A program made the translations under genes and the position numbers. Positions 1-11,827 of a stretch of DNA of 64,000 nucleotides are shown here, one piece after another (positions within the stretch are counted from its first letter, which is position 1; the number at the start of each line of letters is the position of its first letter). The notes under the pieces were generated by a model. It was not told the origin of the DNA, ran no database searches, and was given only the letters and a program-made list of their open reading frames with translations. Origin of the DNA: Streblospio benedicti (lineage: Eukaryota; Annelida; Polychaeta; Spionida; Spionidae); assembly GCA_019095985.1 (NCBI GenBank), contig CM032669.1, positions 34,991,624 to 35,055,623 of the forward strand. The letters are read 5' to 3'.

Positions 1-1616
1 GGCTTTGCACCTGCACGCAATTACACCAAAGCACCTTTGCCGTATACTTTCCAACAACAATGCTTATTGATTCAGCGTAAAAACCTATTCACATACGTGT
101 TATTGACCTGCGACAGCAGCCTGAATAGGCTGTGCTGGATGCTGACTATATCTTGGTATAAAGATGATATGTAATCAGTTACGTGTAATGACATGGTGTT
201 AGAAAGCAATAATCTGCATGCTACGTTTAGAATATAGATGTCAGTTGTCACCAAGCACATATGTCACCACCTTTGCCTGCTCATAAAGGACTTATCATAC
301 GTGGGAAGTAGTGCCCGATTAAGGAGTAGTGGGGTCCCCGGCTGTGGTTTGAAGTGGGTCCCTTGGACCTGAGACGCGATATTTTGTCGCTACTCTGACT
401 CTGACATATGTCGTGAGAAATACTAACATTACTTCGGGCCCCTGATGCCCCCATCTTATTTGAAGATAGATGTATATACTTGGGACTTCTGGTTTGGTAC
501 TTTGGTACTTTTGCATAAAAAAATACGTGTAAAAATGTCAGCAAAATCTGGGGGGGGGGTTGCTAAAAATATTTCGACGGGCCCCTAATTAGTAGGTGCT
601 TTCCCATTAAAAAAAAATCGTTCGTTCGCTTGCTCTCTTGCGTTCTGTTCAACTGCTGTTTACTGGCATAGGATTTTTAAACTATACATCTGTTATAAAT
701 AGCAATGAATGCCGTCGACTAAGACAGCAGGAAAACCTCATCAGACGGAGCCTCCTTCTTATACACTCGACACTCTGATGACACTAACGGGTAAGAACCC
801 GATACCTTCTGTCAGAAACATTTTTCTATTAGCCTGTGCGTGCGAACTTTATGCAGAATCTTCTCATATTTCTCGTTGTGTGGTCAATTAGGCATCCTCC
901 AAGATATAGTATTACTTTTACATCACACCGGAACATCTTCATTGGCATCGGAAATTGGATTCTGTATGTTTTCCATTAACTGCATTTGGGTTGTAATGTA
1001 GTGCTTCCTGTGGGCAGCGCCCTATAAGGGCCTAGTTGAGAAACGTTTAAAGTCTTCTTGCTAAGTCATATACCAAGTGCTGCTTAGTTTGTGCACACTC
1101 ACATGCACATAATATTAATTAGCAATCAGGGTTAGTTGAGTAGGCTACCTGTAGCATGGGTCGCCTTCAGAATCCGCGCACATGTAAGTATGTGATGATG
1201 TACCACTTCAATGTAACCTACATTGAGATGTTGTTTTATAAAATGTAAGAATATCATCCATCATACATGTATGAAGAACAGGAATGACCCAACGAGAATT
1301 CCAAGCCCTGTTCCAAACGTGAGTGGCATGTATCCTGCTGTATCTGTGTATGTTCATGAATTATCTAAAGAAAAGGCAAAGGTTACCAGTGGACGGTATT
1401 CTAAGCATAGTTGTATTATGAATAGTATTAATGCAAAACTACTCAATTACATAATGTGTAATTACATTTATAGTGTTTTAATACATGCATATTTAATTTG
1501 TCAACTAATGTAAATTGAAAATTAGAAGCATTTCCGCAAGTTAAATTTACATCATGCTGTGTGTTTTTTTCCTTCTTGAAGGGGGATGGGTGTCACGTGC
1601 TAACATTATTTTTCAG
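1..1616. other. No recognisable gene; upstream intron or intergenic DNA
   Basis: I see no convincing exon here. Short open frames exist but lack family resemblance or paired splice sites. The stretch around 310-600 is rich in GGGGCCC-like words resembling repeat debris also seen near 61300-61660. The missing 5' exon of the membrane-protein gene that begins at 1617 may lie here unrecognised, or left of the window. Confidence 0.5.
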
Positions 1617-1905
1617 AGAATCTCAGCTATCGAGAGAATGTCTGTCTCCTCTGGTGAAGTCTTGCAGCAGAACAGTAACAAGACATCTAGAAGGACAGGC
1701 TGCCTCCTTCAATCACATTTGTGTGGAGGAGGGACGACAGGGTACGTACGGGTCCGTCACTCTTATATGATTTTTAAAAGTATATAGTAATTCGCCCTAC
1801 TACATGACTAACGGTATAAAATTATGAAGTGCTGTGTCATTTGCATGAGTTCAAGGCGTTCATTGTAAAGTAATCAATGAAAATACTTAGATAGATAGAT
1901 ATGTG

Positions 1906-1937
<32 letters not shown>

Positions 1938-4392
1938 TGTGTGTATTTCTCAGTCCTTGCAGATGCATTTTCAAGCCAAAAAGATGTGCGGGAGAGAAGC
2001 TTGAACATGGAAATACTTAGAATAAAAAATATTCGAAGATTACTAAATTCAAGTGAATTAAGTGTAGTCGTGTGACCCTACAATAACATTGCTTTGGATA
2101 ATGATTATTTGCTATCCTTTTTCAGTTTTTCTCGCCATTTCACCGTGCTTATCGGGTTGGAATGTACTTGAAGCGGCAGCTTCATGCAACAACACGTACC
2201 AGGATAGTCTGGATGCTCTTGAAGACTCCGCTTACTACGTTCAAGATACAGAATTGAACACAAGAAGATGCAGGTGATTTCAGAGGGGGTGGGGTTATAA
2301 AGGGTCCAGAAATTACACATTCCTACTTTTATGTCTTTTTTGTTGGCATTTTCCCACATCCCACAATTGTTCAGCCTTTTCCTAACATGTCACTTGATTG
2401 AAATCCATCATGCTTCTTTTTCTTTTCTTTTGATTCTTTTTTTAACTTTACTCCCACGTCTATCTTTTTTCTTTAAATGTACCCAATGGGTTACATTGTA
2501 TTTTATCATGTGTATTGATAGATAAGCAGAGTCCAATGACCTGGTGTTGGCGGTGTGAATGGTCTGGAGCACAGCATGAATATACTGTGTCCCTTGTTAT
2601 ACACGCCAAAAAAAATCATGTGAAAATGCTTGCTTTTAATCTGAAAATTACCCTGCATAGGGCATTAAAAACTTTACTTTATAGTGTTTTTGTGTGTGCA
2701 AAATGTTTATGTAAAGAACATTATTTTTTTTTTTAATCGCTCAAGAGATCCATCATAAATGACCTCATACATCTAATTTGTTTTCAGCTTGCTTAATGAG
2801 TACATCTATTGTGTGAAAAATGCTGTGAACTACTATTGTGGTGAATCTGCAGCCAACTGGCAGCACCAAATGAACACCTTGGTTCTGAGTCCACTTCTCC
2901 AAGAGATCAACTGCGATATTGGTATATAAATGTTATCATACTAGCACCTATAAGGATGCATGATTTGATACTGGTACTAGAGCTATTATCTCCTTGGGTG
3001 GCTGAGAACAGAGGGAGTGGGACTAGTCACCAGAAGTTCATGGCAATGGCAGATCAAGGTTTTTGGAAATAAGGGGGGGGGGGCGCACTTTAGGGAGATC
3101 ATGGGTTTCATATGCAGACGTGTAAAACAAACCTATGAAAATGAAGCATTTTGGTGGGAAATGGGGGGGGGGCGCCCCCTTGGATCTGCCTATGCATGTG
3201 TTTGGTCCAGTGCTATAGGTGTTGAGCAAACATATCCTTTACAGGTTGCAGATTGCTAAATGGTACTTACATGCACAATCGGTAGAGATTTGGTGTGTGA
3301 AATGAATGGGGGCGTAGGGTCTATGGGAGGGTGTATGGGATGGGGAAAGGCTGAACAAAGAGAGGTTTTGTAGGGAAAGTGCCAAAAATATGAGGGATCT
3401 GGGTAATCGGACAAAAAGAATATGAGATTCTGTATGCCTACCCCTCCCCCACTCCATTCAACATTCAACAAATATGATTTGAAGTATTAGTAATACACCA
3501 TTATCGTACACAAAAAGTTGTCATACACTTGTGGCTTGGTTATAATTCTTATACACAATTTTGAAGTGAGTCATCCATTTTGATTTGTGACGGAGTCTGT
3601 GATTGTTAGCTAGGAATATTCGCATGTAGGCCTACACTTGCTTGATGGTGCAAGTGTGCTTGTTTCAGTAATTATAGAACACATATCAATACATGGGGCC
3701 ATATATATGTTATATAATTACAAATTCATTCCTTTGAACCAATGAAGTTGCTTCTATTAAAGTGTTTGTACAGTTCATAGCATTCACTGACATGGCAATA
3801 CATGTATACAATAACAAATACGGATGGATGATCTTAATATATTTTTTTTTTAACTATTTCAGCTCCACCTTCTTTGAGTACTGCAGAGATAGTGGGTATT
3901 GCAGTAGGCTGTGTGGCTGGTGTAGTACTGATAGTGCTACTCATATACTGCATTGTATACTGTGTAATGAAAGGCAGAAATGTCAAGCGAGAGAGTGAAA
4001 AAATGACATTACCCACAGTATCACAACAAGCTTCACAAAAGCCACACCCTTTACAGCAAGAACTTCATCAACCGAACAAATCAAGTGGTAATATGCATTT
4101 ATTGAAGTGCTGATATGCCTCCCAATTCACAAAACATATATGCATCCCCCTATACACCATGCATTCACTTAATTAACACCCAAGGAATATTTCATGGAAA
4201 AAAACTTAGTGTGTAATGAAAATCGTAATAGATGATTAATTATACAGTAAAGCTAGCATCATTATAAATATAATTAATATTGAAACCTTATGTAAATTAG
4301 GAGACAAACATCAAAATATTTTTCTCTTTTCAGAACAATCTGTTGAGAAGCCCCTACAAAACACATCTAACGATGGTGCTCTATCGTCTTAG
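1617..4392 (+). CDS. Unrecognised single-pass membrane protein with Cys-rich ectodomain (3' part of gene)
   Basis: Five exons join with matching phases: 1617-1741, 2126-2273, 2788-2921, 3863-4087 and 4334-4392 (stop TAG), about 230 residues in all. Every junction is GT-AG. The first three exons encode an ectodomain with nine cysteines (three per exon) and an N-glycosylation sequon (NNTY). The fourth begins APPSLSTAEIVGIAVG and supplies one hydrophobic helix of about 25 residues, then a basic stop-transfer stretch (MKGRNVKRESEK). The cytoplasmic tail is short and rich in Q, P and S. The topology is therefore probably type I. The first visible exon starts in phase 2, so at least one upstream exon, presumably with the signal peptide, is not found. 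I do not recognise the family. The even cysteine spacing suggests a small disulphide-bonded helical domain, which is inference. Confidence 0.7.
1902..1940. repeat. (TGCG)n / (TG)n microsatellite
   Basis: About nine GTGC-type tetranucleotide units run into a short GT tract. It lies in an intron of the membrane-protein gene. Confidence 0.9.
3044..3194. mobile_element. Short MITE, CATAGGCAGATCC family, copy 1
   Basis: Left end CAATGGCAGATCAAGG and right end CCTTGGATCTGCCTATG are inverted copies. The interior carries two G-runs around a conserved core (ACCTATGAAAATGAAGCATT). The flanks CATGG and CATGT form a near-perfect 5-bp target duplication. It lies in the third visible intron of the membrane-protein gene. 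The cleaner copy is at 8311-8468. Confidence 0.8.
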
Positions 4393-5781
4393 TGAATCTT
4401 CAGAGAGAACTGTCTTAAAAATAGCAATTTTTTTCTATGGAATACCTATGGATTCATGTAGTGTTAACCATCTATGTTGCACCTAATTATAGGTGCAATT
4501 TCAGCAATTATCACCTTTTGCGATAAATGTTTTACAAACTGTATTTATCCCACATTTACCTCTACATAAATGTGTTAAGTGTCTACATTACTAGAATTAT
4601 CATTTGAAGAATTATCATTCGAAGATAATTGACTGAACTAAAGTTTTAATTTCATTTTGAAATTCATACGCTAATTGAACACATTTTACCTACTAAAACT
4701 AATGAGCTGAACTGAACAAATACAATGGCAATATGGCAACTATAAAAACTAAAATTGCAACAAACTGGATTTTAATAGCATGGCCATGGAAACAAAAATC
4801 AAACAATATAACTAATTTTGTGCTAAATTCATTTTTAAAGTTACAATGGATATTTTTCATGTTCATTGTTGGAGACTTAAGTCACTAGGTGGCAGCATGT
4901 AATAATATAGGAAGTCAGTCTGGGCTTGTTGTGTTTTATTGTCAAATCACTCTCTACGAGTAGAGTGGTAATCATTTTTTTTTTTAATTTATTTGTGTGA
5001 ATATTTTGTATGATTGTATATGATAATTCATTTTGATAGATATGATGTAAAATGTTATAATATAATGAATATTTATTGTCCATATATTTTTTATGAATTT
5101 AAAATAAGCCATATCATTTCCATCACATGACCAGCAATGAACAAGGTCGTTCCCAAATGAAATATTCCAAAAGCAAGTAACGTTTGCTTGTCCTGTTTGG
5201 TTTTGTTCACGTCAATGGGTCATAAGGCAGCTTTAATACTGACAAAATATAATTTTTGATATGTTTACAGCATATTATCATGAAATCAAATGTTGAATAG
5301 AGAGAGTAATGAAAACGTTATGCTTCACGTTAATTCTAATTACAAATATGCATTATTTTACATTGAAAGAGGATTGCTGGTATATTTTCGTATAAAGTTC
5401 TTTTTTGTTATTTTAGCTGGTTTAAAATTGCTACCAATGCGTTTACTAACGCATATTACAAATATGCATGATTTTACAATGAAAGAGGATTGCTGGTATA
5501 TTTTCGTATAAAGTTCTTTTTTGTTATTTTAGCTGGTTTAAAATTGCTACCAATGCGTTTACTAACGCATAATTATGCATTTACAAATGCATTATTCGGT
5601 GAAGGTGCCATTGTACAACAAAAAACTGCTGTTAGAACCGGATTTTTGGAAAGAGGCTCCAACGGAGCATAGAATACTGGTACAGACTACAGAAGAACCA
5701 CGTTTTTAAGACAAGTACATAAGAACCCCTTTTTTACGAAAAAACAACAACAAAAAAAGAACACAAAAATTCTTTTCAAAT
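4393..5781. other. Intergenic region between convergent genes
   Basis: It holds the 3' UTR of the membrane-protein gene and the 3' flank of the JmjC gene. Apart from the tandem duplication at 5341-5590 I see no gene. Confidence 0.6.
5341..5590. repeat. 116-bp tandem duplication plus partial third copy
   Basis: The segment starting TACAAATATGCATTATTTTA at 5341 recurs at 5457 with few changes (period 116). A truncated third copy starts near 5572. Each unit includes a short TTAGTAAACGCATTGG-type inverted motif. The repeat is AT-rich and non-coding. Confidence 0.85.
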
Positions 5782-8700
5782 TCATGATTTGAATTGGGAC
5801 CAAGGTACATGGCCATGATGTTCAATATCTGATATCCATTTAGATAATTCCTGTTCAAACTTATTCAATGGTGAGTTCTTATCTAGATTTATTTCAGTTT
5901 GATTTCCTGGATTTGACTGATACCCATCACTGCACTTTTGCTTTGATTCAACATCTGATAATAGATGATTTGCTGTATCAGTGATTCCCAATGTGTGTTG
6001 ACTTGGCAGAAACTTTTCACAGCTTTCCTAAATAAAGAAATGCATGAAAATATAATGTGTTATACAATTATCAAGAAATGAATATCATAGTAAAACAGTA
6101 CTTCATTTTATACAGCTAAGCATTTCAATCTGAAAAATTTACATCAGTGAAGAAAAAGAAATTACCAATAATGTTTTTCTTAGACATGCAGCTCTTTGGT
6201 CAACTAAGCCATTGATGCGGAGTTCATCCAAAACACTTAGAAGATTTGAAGGATCAACGAAGTTAGCAGAGATTGCAATAGATTCTGCCAGATTTTCAAC
6301 CCTATGAGGACAGCCACTTGGCACAAATAGTACTTCTCCTTTAGAAAATAAACCAATATACAATGTGAATAATAATAATATTGATTAGATAAAACAAGAT
6401 TATCAAACTTATGGATAATTCGAGCAAATAGAAAGATACTTCATGTTGAAACTCCAACTGATAACTCAAAATTTCAAATAAATCACTGCAATATATGACT
6501 CACCACGCTGTAACCCTGGGTCCATATGATGCCCCGGGGTGCCATGAAATGCAAACCCCGGCATGTTGTAATGCCCCGTTTCTCCCGTGATATTTCCGAA
6601 TATCGGTCGTTGCTAAATAGCAGACCACCAAAAGAATGACGGTGATGTGCATTTTCGTTTTGTCACAATGTACTAGGTTTGAAATCAAGTTTTAATAAAT
6701 TAAGAATAAATAAGATGTTTCTATTGTGACAAAACTTCAACATTTTACTTATGAATATTAACAAAATTTGATACCACAGCAGCCTACCAGTAATCAGTCT
6801 AATCACGGCATGCCGAGTATTGATGTTGAAAAAAAATAATTAATTAGCTCAAAAATGAATTTTTTATTATTTTCACGGGCCGGGGTATCACGGTAACCCG
6901 GGTTACGGCTTGGTGCATCATATTCATATCTAACAATTATTTATTATAACACTTTTGAGTTATTATAACATTATAACATGAGTACTATGATCTACAGCCT
7001 GATTAGTATCTTCAATTTTCAAAACTGCATGAACTGGTGCCAACAATGTTTACATGATTATTTCTGTTAATGCCAGTTTGGAGGGTTTCACTGGACATTA
7101 TATTGACGTTACTATCTATTCATGTATTGATGTATGCCGATGTGTTGGTGGGTGTTTATAGTATGTGTATTAGTATTTGAACTTTGAGTATTGAATTTTT
7201 TGCCACATCATCACATTCTAGAACATTATGTAATGGCAGGTTAAGATTTTGTGGAGACATCCCATATATTTGTGAGTATATTATGCGTATTTAGTTATTT
7301 GTATGATTTGTATATGATGAAGGAAATGTAATAATGGTTTTTGATAAGATATTTTTAGATGATTTAATATTATGTGAATTTTAAGGCAATATTTTAGTAT
7401 CTAACTAGATTGGTTATGTTCATTTTAGATTTACCTTTTACTTCTTCATGTCAACTTTTACTTGTCACCTACTTATTATTGCTTTACGTCACCCTATGTC
7501 AAGTCACGATATTGAGAAGTGTAAATAAATAAAGATACACCACAAAACCTTACCGTTTTTGCTTTATGTTGCCTCACGTCATCAACAATTTCCAAACAAA
7601 ATGTTCTAATTAGACACTTTGAATTAGTCTGATTGATAGACATTTTAGAAAGAATAAGCCATACCTTCTTCAAGTACACACTCCATAGGTCTTGTTAAAG
7701 CGAGCAATGGAAATTGGTTGAGATTAGGATGAGCTAAATCTACTTCAAATATAGGATCTAAGGAACTTGGATAGCTGGGATACAAACATGGCAGGTCCTC
7801 TTTCTTGAAAAATAACCATCTGTAAAACACATTACGGTATGATAAAAGTACGTATGCAAAAGAAGATATGCTTTATTTGCAAGAAATTTCCAAGTATCAT
7901 TGACACAGACGAGCTCATAGTATTCTTCAAGTAAATAACAGTGAAAATTTGTCAACCTCTTTTTTCCTTTGAGGAGACCCATCCAAAAGTTAGAAGCAAA
8001 TGCATCCACATGAAGTTCACTCCTCAAACCAGCAGGTGCAACAAACAAACTTGGCCAAGAATCCCTGTACAAGCTCCCTTCAGGGCTGGACTGTAAGAAG
8101 TCACCTAAATGAAAACAAAAATGTTCGTCTATAGTAAAACGTAGTATAGTAACACGCACATCAGTAAATGTAAATTGATCTCTCATAAGTGTTTTACTTC
8201 CACCATTACAAAACAGAAACACATTGATTGACCCACTGTTATACCCTAATAAAGTTTCCTTAAAGTATCTATGCTAACGAAAAGAATCAACAATATATGT
8301 GTTTACGGCCCATAGGCAGATCCAGGGGGGCACAAGGGGCGTGCCCCCCCCTTTTCCCACCAAAATACTTTATTTTCATAGGGTTTTTCATGAAATCCCG
8401 TAAGTGCGCCCCCCCCTTTTCCTTACGTGCGCCCCCCCCTTTTCCAAAAACCTGGATCTGCCTATGCGGCCTATCTAATTGTGTGGATGTTTATCTAAAG
8501 CATAGGGCACAACTGTCAGTACTGCTTCGCTACTGCCTCTCTACTGCCACATACTTAGACTGGAGACAGTAGCAATCTGTGCTTATCCAGTGAGGTGAAC
8601 GTACAGTAGAACCTCTCAATTAAGACCACCTCTCTAATGAGACCACCTCTGTAATAAGACCACTTTTCACTGTCTCAAACCATCATAAAGCTACCAAAAT

Positions 8701-11078
8701 AAACCTCTGTATAGAGACCACCTCTCTATTGAGACCACCTAATACTGGTCCTAATAGAGAGGTTCTACTGTACAAGCTTTGCCAGTACGCAGCCCTGAAG
8801 AAACCATATGGCAAAAGTGGCCACAATGCTGGTTGTGCCCTTAGCTTTACTAACCGGCAAAATATTTGGGAATGATAACTTCTTGCACAAGTTCTGGTGA
8901 ATATTGTGGCAGGCTCCAATCAAAAAGATACGTTTGATGTTCTGGGGCTAATTGTTCCTGCTCTGTGAGTCCATCAATAAATGAAGCTACTGTGGTGGTT
9001 TCTGAATTTTCAAGTCTTGCCCATTCCACTGAATCAAGACAAAGCTTTTTCACATTCACACTTCTCATACCTAAATATTTAGAATATAAAAAGGATCGTC
9101 TCAGTGACATTTAAACATATTTACTAATCTACTATTACGTTGTATAAACAAAAATTAAATCTAACTGTGACAGTCAAAAACTAGTAATAAAAACATTAAG
9201 TTATTAGTTACCAGCTAACTCTTTAATATGTTCCATAGTCCATTTTTTTGTTGTAAGCGTTAAGCCCGTTATTATAACAGGTGTAGAAGTTTGTGCATAA
9301 TTTCTAAAGAAGTCTTCCATACTTAGATTTTCACAACTGCGTCTCTCAACCTGAATCATATACCGGTACATTGAAATCATTAACAACGGTTATTTTTAAT
9401 TTTGATAAAAATTACTAATTTTAATAATCATAAATTCAGGGCAAAAATATCTGTGAATACTTTTACTGGTGCAGGCATTGCTTGGGTATTATGTACATGG
9501 AGAAGACTTTGTTTTAGCGTCTGTTGGAGAGTTTTTATTTTCAGACATTGTTTTACTCTATACAGAAGCCACTGTGTGTCAGGATCTAAAAGAGAAATGT
9601 TAAAAATCTATATTAATATATTAATAGAGCATTGAAAAGTAGATATATTGGACAACTTAAAAAAATATAGCATGATTGCATTACTTTCATCAAAAATATT
9701 GCATGATTGCATTACTTTCATCAATATTCAGTGCTTTCTTGAGGTAATCCTCCGCATCTTCAAACACAGATAATCTTTCATAACATGTTGCAATTGCTAC
9801 TAACAATGCTTCTTCTTCATGGATCTTACTAATTCTTAGCAAATTCTGAAGTTTTTCGTGTAGGTATTGCTGACCAGCCTCTGATCTAAACAAAATTTAA
9901 CAAAGCCATTTTAAAAAAGTGTACATGTACTTTATATTATGTAAAAAAAAACATTTAGATACATATTTAGGGTTCGAAATTAGCGGTAGCAATGGTAGCA
10001 AATGCTACCATAAAATTTGTGTTTGCCACCAAGATAAGTGGTCTGGTAGCAGATAATTGCTACCATGAAATAAAGCAGCCATACATTCACAGTGGGATGC
10101 ATTAATTTGCATCCTAGGTGTCCTCAGAGGTCACGGTGAAAATCAGGCCAATGTTTATGTCACAGCTAGCTGCTCACAGTGACTTTTTCTTAGATGCAAC
10201 TCCCAGCCAGCACATGTAAATAAACAGCTAGCACGGCTGATTTATCTAGCTGAGTCAGTAAGTCTTTGCGGGTAATATTTATCTATTTAGACCAAAAGTC
10301 GAGTGATTGGCATTTATGTCCATTTAATTGGCTTGTGACAATCCTCTGTTATGAAAAAAGGTGGGTAGTATATACATCATTGCACATTTTCTCATACACA
10401 TAACGTGGGTATACATCAGAACTTTGTATGAACTCATGTATCTTGTACCTTGACAACAATTTGTATCAAATTTGTTTATTGTTACGGTTTCAATAATTGA
10501 TTGAATCCAAGACTTGTGAGTTAAAGGCTCATTTTGGTGACGAGCTGATCCATGAAAATTGATATGAATACTGTAAATAAATACAATAATATTATAAATT
10601 GATCTTAAAGACTGATAGGTGTTCTATTATTAGCATACTTTACAGTGTATTTTATGGTTTGCTACCAAGTCTGACTGTTTTGCTACCAATTCTAAAACCT
10701 GGTAGCAAAATTTTTCTACCTGCCAAAAAAGTTAATTTCGAACCCTGATATTCCATAGTAATGACCAATGTCAGCAAATCAATTTGGTAATGTGTGAACA
10801 ATTAAGATGGTTTTAACTCACTGTGAGATATTCCAAAGATTAGAGTAAGGACTCAAACATTTGCTAATCTTTTCTTCTCCATTGGGCCTTTTAGATCTTT
10901 TTTTCCACCATTTTGCAATGGCAATATCTGCTACATCAATATCAACTTGTGGATGCTTCATAGAATCAAGTTTTGTAACTTTTTTAGGTGGTTCAATATC
11001 TTCCGGGAAATAATCGGTTTGTGGTAATTCATCATCCGGAGGCCATGAACTAATAAGTTGAAGATTTTCATTCGACAT
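5782..11078 (-). CDS. JmjC-type Fe(II)/2-oxoglutarate oxygenase with helical N-terminal region
   Basis: Nine exons with consistent phases give 542 residues: 10822-11078, 9716-9885, 9461-9585, 9212-9350, 8855-9070, 7957-8104, 7665-7819, 6166-6338 and 5782-6027 (stop TGA). Residues about 90-185 are helical and TPR-like (EEALLVAIATCYERLSVFED, EDYLKKALNIDE). Residues about 190-430 form a JmjC/cupin domain: VERRSCENLSMEDFFRNYAQ, then TPVIITG, the iron motif HxD at H334/D336 (ELHVDAFASNF), GKKRW about 15 residues on, and the third iron ligand near H415 (PSGCPHRVENLAES). All three metal ligands are present, so an active hydroxylase or demethylase is expected. The substrate cannot be read from sequence; HSPBAP1, JMJD6 and TYW5 belong to the same broad superfamily. 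The tail after residue 460 is low in conservation signs. ATG at 11078 is the first in-frame start of its exon. Confidence 0.85.
6496..6920. mobile_element. MITE, TGATGCACCATGCCG family, copy 1
   Basis: The left end reads TGACTCACCACGCTGTAACC. The right end reads GGTTACGGCTTGGTGCATCA, its inverted counterpart. The interior resembles the reverse of 63180-63575 almost end to end. The element is 425 bp and lies in the intron between exons 7 and 8 of the JmjC gene. The flanking TA dinucleotides could be the target duplication, but the second copy does not confirm this. Confidence 0.85.
8311..8468. mobile_element. 158-bp MITE with 5-bp target duplication, CATAGGCAGATCC family, copy 2
   Basis: The termini are CATAGGCAGATCCAGG and CCTGGATCTGCCTATG, a perfect inverted pair. 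CGGCC flanks both sides (8306-8310 and 8469-8473), a perfect 5-bp duplication. Runs of C surround a core with TTTTCCCACCAAAATAC. It has no coding capacity. It lies in the intron between JmjC exons 5 and 6. Confidence 0.9.
8604..8770. mobile_element. pogo/Tigger-like MITE, copy 1
   Basis: The inverted ends are CAGTAGAACCTCTC and GAGAGGTTCTACTG, 14 bp and perfect, with TA on each side (8602-8603 and 8771-8772). The inside repeats GAGACCACCT and AAGACCAC words. CAGTA-type ends with TA duplication are typical of pogo/Tigger, which is a family-level inference. The second copy is at 49688-49862. Confidence 0.85.
9670..9722. repeat. 31-bp tandem duplication of a splice donor region
   Basis: GCATGATTGCATTACTTTCA begins at 9670 and again at 9701. 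The second copy holds the exon 2 donor of the JmjC gene (minus strand, exon end 9716). The first copy repeats that donor 31 bp further into the intron. Confidence 0.9.
9968..10746. mobile_element. Non-autonomous inverted-repeat element, about 780 bp
   Basis: It starts TAGGGTTCGAAATTAG and ends TAATTTCGAACCCTG, an inverted pair. Subterminal GGTAGCAAATGCTACCA and TGCTACCAATTC words are also inverted relative to each other. The CAGGG-type ends recall hAT elements, but the flanks do not show an 8-bp duplication. It lies in the first intron of the JmjC gene. Confidence 0.7.
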
Positions 11079-11647
11079 TCTGAGGTTTAATTACCTAAGA
11101 ACAAAGAATATTTTAAGTATTTCAATTTTTTTTACAGCAATAGCTAAACATTATTATTGTTTAATTTAACTACTGTTTAAATATTTTAGGTAAACATATA
11201 TTATATAAATTTATAATATAAATATTTATAATATAAATATCCTGTATTACAAGCTACAATTTTACATACATGTGTATTGGTAAACTGTCACTTAAGTAAT
11301 ATATTTTGAAATAATTATTTAGTTGGTTGATGTTCATGGTGGGTTGATTTGCATTTAGAAAAATGTACTGGACTATAGTGAACTACATGTGCTGTAACTT
11401 ATTTTCTTTCAATGGAATGTCATTTTATGGAATAAAGTGCAATAGAAAATTTAATTAAAGATAACCACATTGTGTTTTGTAAAAAAAATAAGTTTTTGTT
11501 ATCGTAATAAAATAGGCTTTTGTTGATAATCTATAATAAACCAAGTTTTATATTGTTATGACATTGTTTGGTAACATCTAAATCAAAATCAAATTTTAAA
11601 ATGTAACAAAATCAGTAGAAAATCTATTTACACCAGTAGAGGGAAAT

Positions 11648-11719
11648 AACAAATAATAATTCATTTTATAAAAGTGCTTTAATAACAAATAATAATTCAT
11701 TTTATAAAAGTGCTTTATT
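11648..11719. repeat. 36-bp tandem duplication at the 3' end of MRPL48
   Basis: AACAAATAATAATTCATTTT occurs at 11648 and 11684. Only the second unit ends in TTTATT (11714-11719), which reads AATAAA on the minus strand and is the likely MRPL48 poly(A) signal. Confidence 0.8.
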
Positions 11720-11827
11720 CATTCAAACATCTTTCGATTTCATGCACCCATTACAATCAACAACTCATTCTTCATAACAGTGACTTGTGTGGCCATATAA
11801 TCTTAAATTTTCTAGAGTTCAGAGAAA

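Noticed and set aside
1154-1182. ATG followed by a perfect GTAAGT donor as first exon of the membrane-protein gene
   Set aside because: Its phase does not fit the exon at 1617 and it encodes no signal peptide.
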